In this document: positions 1 to 5,396 of the stretch, one piece after another
How the letters are laid out: each line of letters begins with the position of its first letter
How positions within the stretch are numbered: position 1 is the first letter of the stretch
Source of the DNA: Desulfobulbaceae bacterium
GTDB lineage: Bacteria; Desulfobacterota; Desulfobulbia; Desulfobulbales; Desulfocapsaceae
DNA: 5,396 bases
Reading direction: 5' to 3'
Assembly (NCBI GenBank): GCA_027067035.1
Contig: JAMOMO010000471.1
Span: 1 to 5,396, forward strand
Made by a program: the position numbers and the translations under genes
The notes under the pieces: generated by a model
Database searches by the model: none
What the model was told of the DNA's origin: nothing
What the model saw: the letters and a program-made list of their open reading frames with translations, nothing else

Positions 1-3000
1 ATTCCCGACTGGATAGTTGTTTCTGAAGAAGCTGACCGGCTGCTCGGGTCTGACTCATGCGGAGACGGTGCGGCAGGACGTTATGAAAGGGAGGTTCTGC
101 AGGCCGCCTTTACTGTGGAAAGGGCACGGCCTTATGAAGGACGGGCAGCCGCCCTTGATCTCGGGCAGCTTAAAGAGTGCTGGTTTCATATAACGGATAC
201 CTGCAACCTCAGCTGCACCCACTGTCTTTTTGCCGCCTCCCCTGCCAGGACACGACAACTTGCTCCTAAGCTCCTGGATGCTGCCGTGGCTGAGGCGTAT
301 GCCCTTGGCTGCCGCCTCTTCTCCTTTACCGGCGGTGAACCGTTTGTGTATCCGGACTTCCTGCCCTTTGTTGAGAATCTTCTTGCAGAAAACAGTGATG
401 TCCATGTTGCCGTGCTCACAAACGGGATGCTGCTTGAGCCGTTTCTTGACAGGCTTTCCGTCCTTGACAGGCTTCATCTCCAGCTGAGCCTTGACGGCAT
501 GGAGGAGAGCCATGACCGGCTGCGGGGCAGGGGCAGTTATCGGAAACTGATGACAAACCTGTCTGCCATGCAGGAAGCTGGAATCTCTGTCACGCTCTCA
601 GTTGCCATCAGTCGGGAAAACATAGCGGACCTGTCCCGGTTGATGGATGTTGCCGCAGATGTCGGCGCATCATCCGTGCATTTGCTTTATCACTTTGTCC
701 GGGGCAAGGGCAGCTCTGAACAGTTTATCAGCCCGCAGGAAATATTTCCCCATCTGCAGGCGGCCTGGAAACGTGCCACCGAGCTGGGGCTGACCATCGA
801 TAATATCGAAACCCTGCGAAGCCAGGTCTTTGCAACACCGGGAACCAGACATGATCTTTCCAACACCGCCTGGGAGTCCGTGGCGGTGGGACCGGATGGC
901 GTGGTCTATCCCTCCCCGGCGCTGGTTGGCATGAAAGAGTGTGCCTGCGGACACCTGGAGGAGGGGCTGTCTGCAGTGTGGCACAACAGCCGGGTGCTCC
1001 GTGATATCCGGCAAAGCAGTCTGATTGATTCATCTTCCGCCCGCAGCAATCCCTTCAAATTCCTTGTGGGGGGAGGTGATATTGATCACAGCTTCCTCTC
1101 TGGTGGAGACTGGGTGGGACACGATCCCTACCTTGAACTCTATAATTACATTGCCCTGCAGCTGATTGAAGAGCAGCTTGGCAGCTATACTCACCGGGGG
1201 GCGGGACATGTCCTGCTGCGAATGGGGGATGTCCGTCACGATTGCCTGGACCCGGACGATGCCGGAACCGAAGTTGCCCTCACTCACTGTAACTGCCTTA
1301 TTTCCCTGGCCTCGGAGACGGGGCACAGCTCAGTGAGGGAGTTTTACGGTGAGGCCGCCCTTGCCGCCAAAGAGGATATTGCAAACCCCCTGGCACCGGC
1401 CCAGGCGGAGGCGGATTTTATCTCAGATAAAACCAAAAAACACTCCTATGGCTGTGGCAGTCCGGTGACTGACGGTGCCCCCCAAAAAGGAGAAACCCTG
1501 GTGGATCTCGGTTCCGGTTCGGGAATCGAGTGTTTTATGGCATCGGATGCCGTGGGGGAGAGTGGGCAGGTCTACGGCATTGATATGACGGACGAGATGC
1601 TGCTTCTTGCCAATGGGTCAAAGGCGGAGGTGGCGGAACGGCTCGGTTATGACAATATCACGTTTAAAAAGGGCTTTCTTGAGGCGATCCCGCTGGATGA
1701 AGGGACTGCAGATGTGGTTATCTCCAACTGTGTGATCAATCTCAGCCCTGACAAGCGAATGACCTATCAGGAGATCTTTCGGGTTTTAAAACCCGGTGGC
1801 CGGCTGGTGGTGTCGGATATTGTGACAGATACTGCCATTCCCGCCAGACTGAAAAACAATGTCCGATACCGCGGTGAGTGTCTCGGCGGCGCCATGCAGC
1901 AGGAACAGCTGGTGGCCATGATGGAGACGGCAGGTTTTGCTGCAATTCGTTTTATAAAACGCTTTCCCTATCGTCAGGTGGAGGGAATGGACTTTTTTTC
2001 CCTCACCTATGAGGCTATTCGTCCCCCTGCTCCTGTTGAGAGCATAAAGAGTTGCTGTGATGTCCTGTACAGAGGACCGCACAGGGCAATATACACGGAA
2101 TCGGGAATTCTTTTGCTGAAGGGACGGCGAACACCGGTTCCTGTGCAGGAACTGGCCTGGCTGGATGACTCTGTCTTTGTCCTCGATGATCAGGGTGCGG
2201 TGAGCAATCTGGAAATGGAAAACTCCTGCTGTGCTCCCCAGACGGAGATCGGCGCGGCTGCTGAGAGCTGCTGTGACTCAGCCGGTATGAGCTGTTGTGA
2301 TGAGCCTGTTCAGGGATCCGGAAAAGAACGAAATACTGCAGGCTGCATGGTCTGTGGAGCCGAGCTGCACTATTTCACAGATTCAAAGGAGATGACCTGC
2401 AGTTACTGTGGCCGGGTCCTTCCTGCCAATGGCTGCTGCGAAGAGGAGCACTTTGTCTGTGACAGCTGCCACAGGGAAAACGGTATCGAGGTGATAAAGG
2501 CGATCTGCAGCAGCACAGAGGAGCGGGACCTTGTCCGACTGCTTGAGCTGATCCGCAGTCATCCGGCCATTCCCATGCATGGACCTGAGCATCATGCCAT
2601 GATTCCAGGGATCATTCTTGCCTGTTACAGAAATTCCGGGGGAGATATCAAGGAGGAAACGATCCTCACAGGGATCAGGCGCGGCGGCGATATTCCCGGT
2701 GGGGTCTGCGGTTTCTGGGGGGCTTGCGGTGCAGCGGTCGGTGCCGGGATTGCGGTATCCATTATCCTTGCCGCCACCCCGCTCACTCCGGCACCGCGAC
2801 AGATGGCCCAGTCTTTCAGCGCAAGGATTTTAAAACTTATCTCAAGGCATCGCGGTGGACGTTGCTGTCAGCGTGAAACATGGCTGGCACTGACTGAAAC
2901 GGCCCGGCTTTCCGAATCAATACTCTCTGTTCCCATGGTGGCAGAAGGTGCGCTGCACTGCTCCCAGTATCTGCAGAACAGGGAATGTATCCGCAAACAG

Positions 3001-3066
3001 TGTCCTTTGTGGGAGCAGCGGGTGCGGAATCTTGAACCTGAACTGCAGTTTCTGTCCATTTCCTGA
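1..3066 (+). CDS. Radical SAM / ArsM-like methyltransferase / DUF5714 fusion protein (5' partial)
   Basis: The frame is open from base 1 to TGA 3064-3066, so the true start lies left of the window; the GTG at 115 is internal. Residues are counted from base 1 (1021 visible). Residues 1-50 may be the end of a PqqD-like domain (weak). A radical SAM domain has CNLSCTHC (C68, C72, C75), which should bind the 4Fe-4S cluster, and GGEP at 111-114. Residues 300-365 look like a SPASM/twitch region (VGPDGVVYP, GGGDIDHS) but have only C314 and C316. Residues 445-735 are a class I methyltransferase of the ArsM/AS3MT type: VREFYG, YGCGSP (C485), VDLGSGSG (501-508), NCVINLSPDK (576-585), GECLGGA (C627), then an ArsM-like C-terminal domain. 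SCC motifs fill the linker. Residues 780-1005 resemble DUF5714: CxxC pairs, HGPEHH, CGFWGACGAA, late cysteines. No membrane segment or signal peptide is evident in the visible part, so it is probably cytosolic. Domain calls are strong; substrate and pathway are unknown. Confidence 0.9.
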   Translation: MPDWIVVSEEADRLLGSDSCGDGAAGRYEREVLQAAFTVERARPYEGRAAALDLGQLKECWFHITDTCNLSCTHCLFAASPARTRQLAPKLLDAAVAEAYALGCRLFSFTGGEPFVYPDFLPFVENLLAENSDVHVAVLTNGMLLEPFLDRLSVLDRLHLQLSLDGMEESHDRLRGRGSYRKLMTNLSAMQEAGISVTLSVAISRENIADLSRLMDVAADVGASSVHLLYHFVRGKGSSEQFISPQEIFPHLQAAWKRATELGLTIDNIETLRSQVFATPGTRHDLSNTAWESVAVGPDGVVYPSPALVGMKECACGHLEEGLSAVWHNSRVLRDIRQSSLIDSSSARSNPFKFLVGGGDIDHSFLSGGDWVGHDPYLELYNYIALQLIEEQLGSYTHRGAGHVLLRMGDVRHDCLDPDDAGTEVALTHCNCLISLASETGHSSVREFYGEAALAAKEDIANPLAPAQAEADFISDKTKKHSYGCGSPVTDGAPQKGETLVDLGSGSGIECFMASDAVGESGQVYGIDMTDEMLLLANGSKAEVAERLGYDNITFKKGFLEAIPLDEGTADVVISNCVINLSPDKRMTYQEIFRVLKPGGRLVVSDIVTDTAIPARLKNNVRYRGECLGGAMQQEQLVAMMETAGFAAIRFIKRFPYRQVEGMDFFSLTYEAIRPPAPVESIKSCCDVLYRGPHRAIYTESGILLLKGRRTPVPVQELAWLDDSVFVLDDQGAVSNLEMENSCCAPQTEIGAAAESCCDSAGMSCCDEPVQGSGKERNTAGCMVCGAELHYFTDSKEMTCSYCGRVLPANGCCEEEHFVCDSCHRENGIEVIKAICSSTEERDLVRLLELIRSHPAIPMHGPEHHAMIPGIILACYRNSGGDIKEETILTGIRRGGDIPGGVCGFWGACGAAVGAGIAVSIILAATPLTPAPRQMAQSFSARILKLISRHRGGRCCQRETWLALTETARLSESILSVPMVAEGALHCSQYLQNRECIRKQCPLWEQRVRNLEPELQFLSIS
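202..225 (+). other. Radical SAM 4Fe-4S cluster motif CxxxCxxC
   Basis: The codons give CNLSCTHC, with cysteines at 202-204, 214-216 and 223-225. The spacing is the canonical CX3CX2C that binds the SAM-cleaving iron-sulfur cluster. It is preceded by the beta-strand WFHITDT and followed at 331-342 by GGEP, the SAM amino-group binding motif, which is the usual order in radical SAM enzymes. The motif is intact, so radical chemistry is likely retained. Confidence 0.95.
1333..2205 (+). other. ArsM/AS3MT-type methyltransferase domain (within the fusion gene)
   Basis: The domain opens with VREFYGEA, which matches the start of arsenite methyltransferases, followed by YGCGSP at 1447-1464, the SAM-binding loop VDLGSGSG at 1501-1524, IDMTDEML, NCVINLSPDK at 1726-1755, RVLKPGGRL and GECLGGA at 1873-1893. 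The GECLGGA segment matches the Cys156 region of human AS3MT as I recall it. Beyond 2050 comes the small C-terminal domain typical of ArsM (CCDVLYRGP and onward). Of the four cysteines conserved in AS3MT (32, 61, 156, 206), only those equivalent to 61 and 156 are seen; the positions of 32 and 206 fall in DIANPL and EGMDFF. Boundaries are approximate. The fold is secure; arsenite as substrate is not. Confidence 0.85.
2050..2298 (+). repeat. Four Ser-Cys-Cys motifs at the methyltransferase-DUF5714 junction
   Basis: SCC occurs at 2050-2058, 2224-2232, 2266-2274 and 2290-2298 (contexts KSCCDV, NSCCAP, ESCCDS, MSCCDE). The last three lie within about 25 residues of low-complexity, acidic and alanine-rich linker, and the first sits at the start of the ArsM-like C-terminal domain. 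Vicinal cysteines are common ligands for soft metals and metalloids, and ArsM proteins often carry CC near the C-terminus. The repeats differ in codons and spacing, so this is a protein-level motif repeat rather than a DNA tandem repeat. Confidence 0.7.
2341..3051 (+). other. DUF5714-like cysteine/histidine-rich domain (within the fusion gene)
   Basis: This C-terminal domain starts with a zinc-ribbon-like part: CMVCG (2344-2358), CSYCG (2398-2412), a CC pair (2434-2439) and FVCDSCH (2452-2472). It continues with MHGPEHH (2575-2595), the glycine-rich core CGFWGACGAA (2707-2736) and a hydrophobic helix, then a CC pair (2863-2868) and a closing CX8CX4C (C at 2959, 2986 and 3001). The order of these motifs matches my memory of DUF5714, a family of unknown function found in anaerobic bacteria and archaea. 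The many Cys and His residues suggest bound zinc or an iron-sulfur cluster, which is inference. I recall DUF5714 mostly as a stand-alone protein, so its fusion here is notable. Confidence 0.75.
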
Positions 3067-3117
3067 ATGTCTTCCAGGAGAGAGATGGAATACCGGTCGT
3101 AGGAGAATGGAAATTTC
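3067..3117 (+). other. Intergenic spacer with a possible mini-ORF
   Basis: This 51-bp gap separates the fusion gene from the kinase gene. No GC-rich hairpin followed by a T tract is present, so read-through transcription into the kinase gene is likely. An ATG directly follows the TGA (3067), and a second ATG at 3085 has AGGAG at 3076-3080 four bases upstream. Both are in the same frame and end at TAG 3100-3102, giving 11 and 5 codons. Whether they are translated cannot be told from the sequence. Confidence 0.5.
3101..3105 (+). promoter_or_regulatory. Ribosome binding site for the sensor kinase gene
   Basis: AGGAG lies 12 bases upstream of the ATG at 3118, somewhat longer than the usual 5-9. 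No other in-frame ATG, GTG or TTG lies between the TAG at 3100-3102 and the signal peptide, so this start is favoured despite the spacing. An ATG at 3107 is out of frame and too close to the site. The AGGAG overlaps the TAG of the mini-ORF, which would allow translational coupling. Confidence 0.55.
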
Positions 3118-5396
3118 ATGGAAAAGGGAACAGGAAGAGGAGCGGGAAGAGAGTTTGAAAACAGGGCCTGCCTGGCCGTTATTCTGTTCCTTTCATCTCT
3201 TCTGTTTCCCGTTTTTTCAGCTGTTGCCGAACCCCTTGAAAAAGTCACTCTGCAGTTGAAATGGATGCATCAGTTTCAGTTCGCCGGCTACTATGCAGCC
3301 ATTGAAAAGGGCTATTACAGGGACGCGGGCCTTGATGTGATTCTGAAAGAGGCCAGGCCGGATATGGATTTTACTGAAGAGGTTGTTTCCGGTCGTGCCG
3401 ATTACGGTATTGAAATGCCGGGACTCCTGCTGGAACGACAGAAGGGAAAGCCGGTGGTTGTTCTTGCTGCCATCTTCCAGCATTCGCCGGAAGCTCTTTT
3501 TATTTTGAAGGATTCCGGAATAACCGCCATCCATGATTTAATCGGAAAACCGGTGATGCTCAGCCCCTTTGGTGCTGTCGAATCCAGAGCCATGTTCTTT
3601 AATGAGGGCATAGAGGTGGACAGCCTCAATGTCATTGATCACAGCTGGGATCTCAATGATCTGATTTCGGGAAAGGTTGTGGCAATGGAGGGTTACCTGA
3701 CAGACCGGCCCTTTTCACTGCAACGTCTGAATATTCCTTTTTTTTCCATTCGCCCGCTGGCCTACGGTGTTGATTTTTATGGTGACTGTCTCTTTACCAC
3801 TGAAAAGGAGCTGCGGGAGCATCCGGAACGGGTTCAGGCCTTTCTGGATGCAAGTCTGAAGGGTTGGGAATACGCAATGGCGCATCCCGGGGAACTGGTT
3901 GATCTGATACTTGAAAAATACAGTCGCCGCCTTTCCAGGGAGGCACTTCTTTTTGAGGCAGAGTCCATGTCGGAACTGCTGCTTCCACGACTTATTGACA
4001 TCGGGCACATGAATCCGGGCCGCTGGAAGCATATTGCAGACACCTTTGTGAAGCTGGGCATGCTCGAGCCCGGATATTCCCTGGATGGCTTTCTCTATGA
4101 TCCCGACAGTGGCCTGAACTACGATAAGATCATGGGAATGGTCTGGGGCCTCTCTGCCATCGTCCTGGTCATAGCCATCGCGGCGGTGCTGCTTTTTGTC
4201 TTCAACCGGAAACTGAACAAGCAGGTGAGCAGTCGTACGGCCCATCTGATGCTTGAGGTCACCGAGAGGAAGAAGGCTCAAAAGCAGCTTCAGGCCAGTG
4301 AAAAATTTCTCAGTTCCATTGTTGACCACATACCCAGCGTGATCTTTGTAAAAGATGCCGCTGATCTTCGTTATGTGAGTATCAATAAGGGAGCAGAGGA
4401 CCTCTTCGGTTTTACCAGAGAACTCTTTGTGGGAAAGACCGATTATGAAATTTTCAGCAGGGAGGAAGCGGATTTTTTCACTGCTGTTGACAGGGAGGTC
4501 CTGGAGAAAAAAACCCTGGTCGAGATACCCGAAGAGACACTCCATGACAGGGAGAGGGGGAAACGGATTATTCACACCATAAAGATTCCCATTCTGGATG
4601 ATGAGGGGAATCCGGAGTTTCTCCTGGGAATATCCGAGGATATCACAGAGAAAAAACAGATCGCCAGTGAGAAGGAGATGCTCACGGCAAGGTTGCGGCA
4701 GGCCCAGAAGATGGAGGCAATCGGAACCCTTGCTGGTGGTATTGCCCACGATTTTAATAATATCCTCACCGCCATATACGGTTATGCCGAGCTGGCCGCC
4801 ATGGAAAGCTCTGATCCCGGGAAGAGTAAACAGTATATCGCCGAGGTCCTTCATGGTGCCGGTCGGGCCAGAGAACTGGTAAAGCAGATTCTCACCTTCA
4901 GTCGCAAGAGCGACAGGGATCTCAAACCCCTTCATTTTCCCGATATCGTGGAGGAGACCTGTAAGCTTTTACGGTCCACCCTGCCAAGCACCATCGAGAT
5001 CCGCCAGGATATCCATCCGAACTGTGATCCGATCATTGCCGACCCAACAGAAATCCATCAGGTTATCATGAATCTCTGTACCAATGCATACCATGCCATG
5101 CGGGAGTCAGGGGGTGTACTGGGTATCAGTGTTCAACCGTTCTCTCTAGGCAGTTCCGATATGACGGACAGTGCGCCGCAGCTGCGACCGGGTTCGTATC
5201 TCAGGATCGAGATACGCGACACAGGTGAAGGCATGAGTGAAGAGGTAACCGGCAGAATATTTGAACCCTATTTTACCACAAAACAGCAGGGAGAGGGGAC
5301 GGGACTCGGACTTGCCGTGGCCCATGGTATTATTAACAGTCTCGGGGGGAATATCCTGGTGCAGAGTACGCCTGGCCAGGGGACACTTTTTACCAT
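3118..5396 (+). CDS. Membrane sensor histidine kinase with NMT1/THI5-like periplasmic sensor domain and PAS domain (3' partial)
   Basis: The frame is open from ATG 3118 to the right edge (759 complete codons). Residues 1-37 form a signal peptide: a basic start, a hydrophobic core (about 17-33) and AVA before Glu38. Residues 42-330 are an NMT1/THI5-like substrate-binding domain (LQLKWMHQFQFAGYYAA, EKGYY, GLDV, FTTEKELREHPERVQAFL), the fold that binds thiamin-pyrimidine precursors, nitrate or sulfonates in transporters. One transmembrane helix (about 341-362) is followed by a coiled coil (363-395). A PAS domain spans about 396-515, ending in ISEDITEKK. HisKA carries AGGIAHDFNN with phosphoacceptor His544 (4747-4749). 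HATPase_c shows the N box (N652, N656), DTGEGM (701-706), FEPYFTTK (715-722), GTGLGL (727-732) and STPGQGT. It probably autophosphorylates in response to a periplasmic ligand. HDFNN kinases are often hybrids, so a receiver domain may follow outside the window. The ligand and response partner are unknown. It follows the fusion gene on the same strand and is likely in its operon. Confidence 0.93.
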   Translation, partial: MEKGTGRGAGREFENRACLAVILFLSSLLFPVFSAVAEPLEKVTLQLKWMHQFQFAGYYAAIEKGYYRDAGLDVILKEARPDMDFTEEVVSGRADYGIEMPGLLLERQKGKPVVVLAAIFQHSPEALFILKDSGITAIHDLIGKPVMLSPFGAVESRAMFFNEGIEVDSLNVIDHSWDLNDLISGKVVAMEGYLTDRPFSLQRLNIPFFSIRPLAYGVDFYGDCLFTTEKELREHPERVQAFLDASLKGWEYAMAHPGELVDLILEKYSRRLSREALLFEAESMSELLLPRLIDIGHMNPGRWKHIADTFVKLGMLEPGYSLDGFLYDPDSGLNYDKIMGMVWGLSAIVLVIAIAAVLLFVFNRKLNKQVSSRTAHLMLEVTERKKAQKQLQASEKFLSSIVDHIPSVIFVKDAADLRYVSINKGAEDLFGFTRELFVGKTDYEIFSREEADFFTAVDREVLEKKTLVEIPEETLHDRERGKRIIHTIKIPILDDEGNPEFLLGISEDITEKKQIASEKEMLTARLRQAQKMEAIGTLAGGIAHDFNNILTAIYGYAELAAMESSDPGKSKQYIAEVLHGAGRARELVKQILTFSRKSDRDLKPLHFPDIVEETCKLLRSTLPSTIEIRQDIHPNCDPIIADPTEIHQVIMNLCTNAYHAMRESGGVLGISVQPFSLGSSDMTDSAPQLRPGSYLRIEIRDTGEGMSEEVTGRIFEPYFTTKQQGEGTGLGLAVAHGIINSLGGNILVQSTPGQGTLFT

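Noticed and set aside
115..117. GTG as the start of the fusion gene
   Set aside because: The same frame is open back to base 1 with protein-like sequence, and there is no good ribosome site just before 115. It looks like an internal valine codon.
1..3066. Annotation as a true arsenite methyltransferase gene (arsM) or arsenosugar gene (arsS)
   Set aside because: Two of four key ArsM cysteines appear missing, the radical SAM part does not have the features I associate with ArsS, and no ars regulator or transporter is visible, so no gene symbol was given.
3064..3102. TGA at 3064 read as selenocysteine, extending the protein to TAG 3100
   Set aside because: The extension would add only 12 residues with no redox motif, no stem-loop of SECIS type was evident just after the TGA, and DUF5714-like sequence has already ended.
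3067..3117. Possible transcription terminator between the two genes
   Set aside because: No stable inverted repeat followed by a run of T was found in the spacer.
3101..3168. Purine-rich tract over the kinase start, as a possible regulatory element
   Set aside because: It is explained by the ribosome site plus Gly, Arg, Glu and Lys codons of the signal peptide's N-terminal region; no repeat unit or symmetry was seen.
2948..3259. Plus-strand open frame across the gene junction in another frame
   Set aside because: It overlaps the end of the DUF5714 domain and the start of the kinase signal peptide. Its low-complexity translation resembles no protein and it has no suitable ribosome site at its start.
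3715..4935. Long open frame of 406 codons on the minus strand
   Set aside because: It lies wholly opposite the sensor kinase, whose signal peptide, PAS and HisKA motifs are continuous in the + frame. The antisense translation shows no recognisable domain, so it is a shadow.

Overview
The window holds two large same-strand genes, both cut by a window edge, separated by a 51-bp spacer. No RNA gene, mobile element, CRISPR array or convincing terminator was seen. Codon use and base composition (moderately GC-rich) look uniform across both genes. The gene content suggests an anaerobic, sulfate-reducer-like bacterium of the Desulfobacterota (Desulfobulbales or similar): a multidomain radical SAM/methyltransferase/DUF5714 protein beside a periplasmic-binding-protein-type sensor kinase of the HDFNN class. 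This taxonomic guess rests on recalled gene content, not on a search.

Region 1 (1-3066, +). One uninterrupted reading frame runs in from the left edge and ends at TGA 3064-3066. It encodes at least 1021 residues with, in order: a short N-terminal piece that may be the end of a PqqD-like domain; a radical SAM domain (CxxxCxxC, GGEP); a SPASM-like region that lacks most of the usual cysteines; a segment of about 80 residues of unknown nature; a class I SAM methyltransferase of the arsenite methyltransferase (ArsM/AS3MT) type with its C-terminal domain; a linker with repeated Ser-Cys-Cys; and a cysteine-rich C-terminal domain that I recognise as DUF5714. The substrate is unknown.

Region 2 (3067-3117). 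A short spacer without an obvious terminator. It contains two AGGAG Shine-Dalgarno-like sequences and a tiny in-frame ORF whose stop overlaps the second AGGAG. Co-transcription of the two genes is likely.

Region 3 (3118-5396, +, runs off the right edge). A membrane sensor histidine kinase: signal peptide, periplasmic NMT1/THI5-like ligand-binding domain, one transmembrane helix, coiled coil, PAS domain, HisKA with the HDFNN phosphoacceptor motif, and an HATPase_c domain. The window ends near the end of the ATPase domain, so any receiver domain lies outside.

Working model (inference): the first gene makes or modifies a small molecule, metalloid or peptide by radical and methyl-transfer chemistry held on one polypeptide, and the kinase senses a small ligand in the periplasm that may be linked to that pathway. 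The most unusual feature is the single-chain fusion, together with an ArsM-type domain that keeps only two of the four cysteines expected of a true arsenite methyltransferase.
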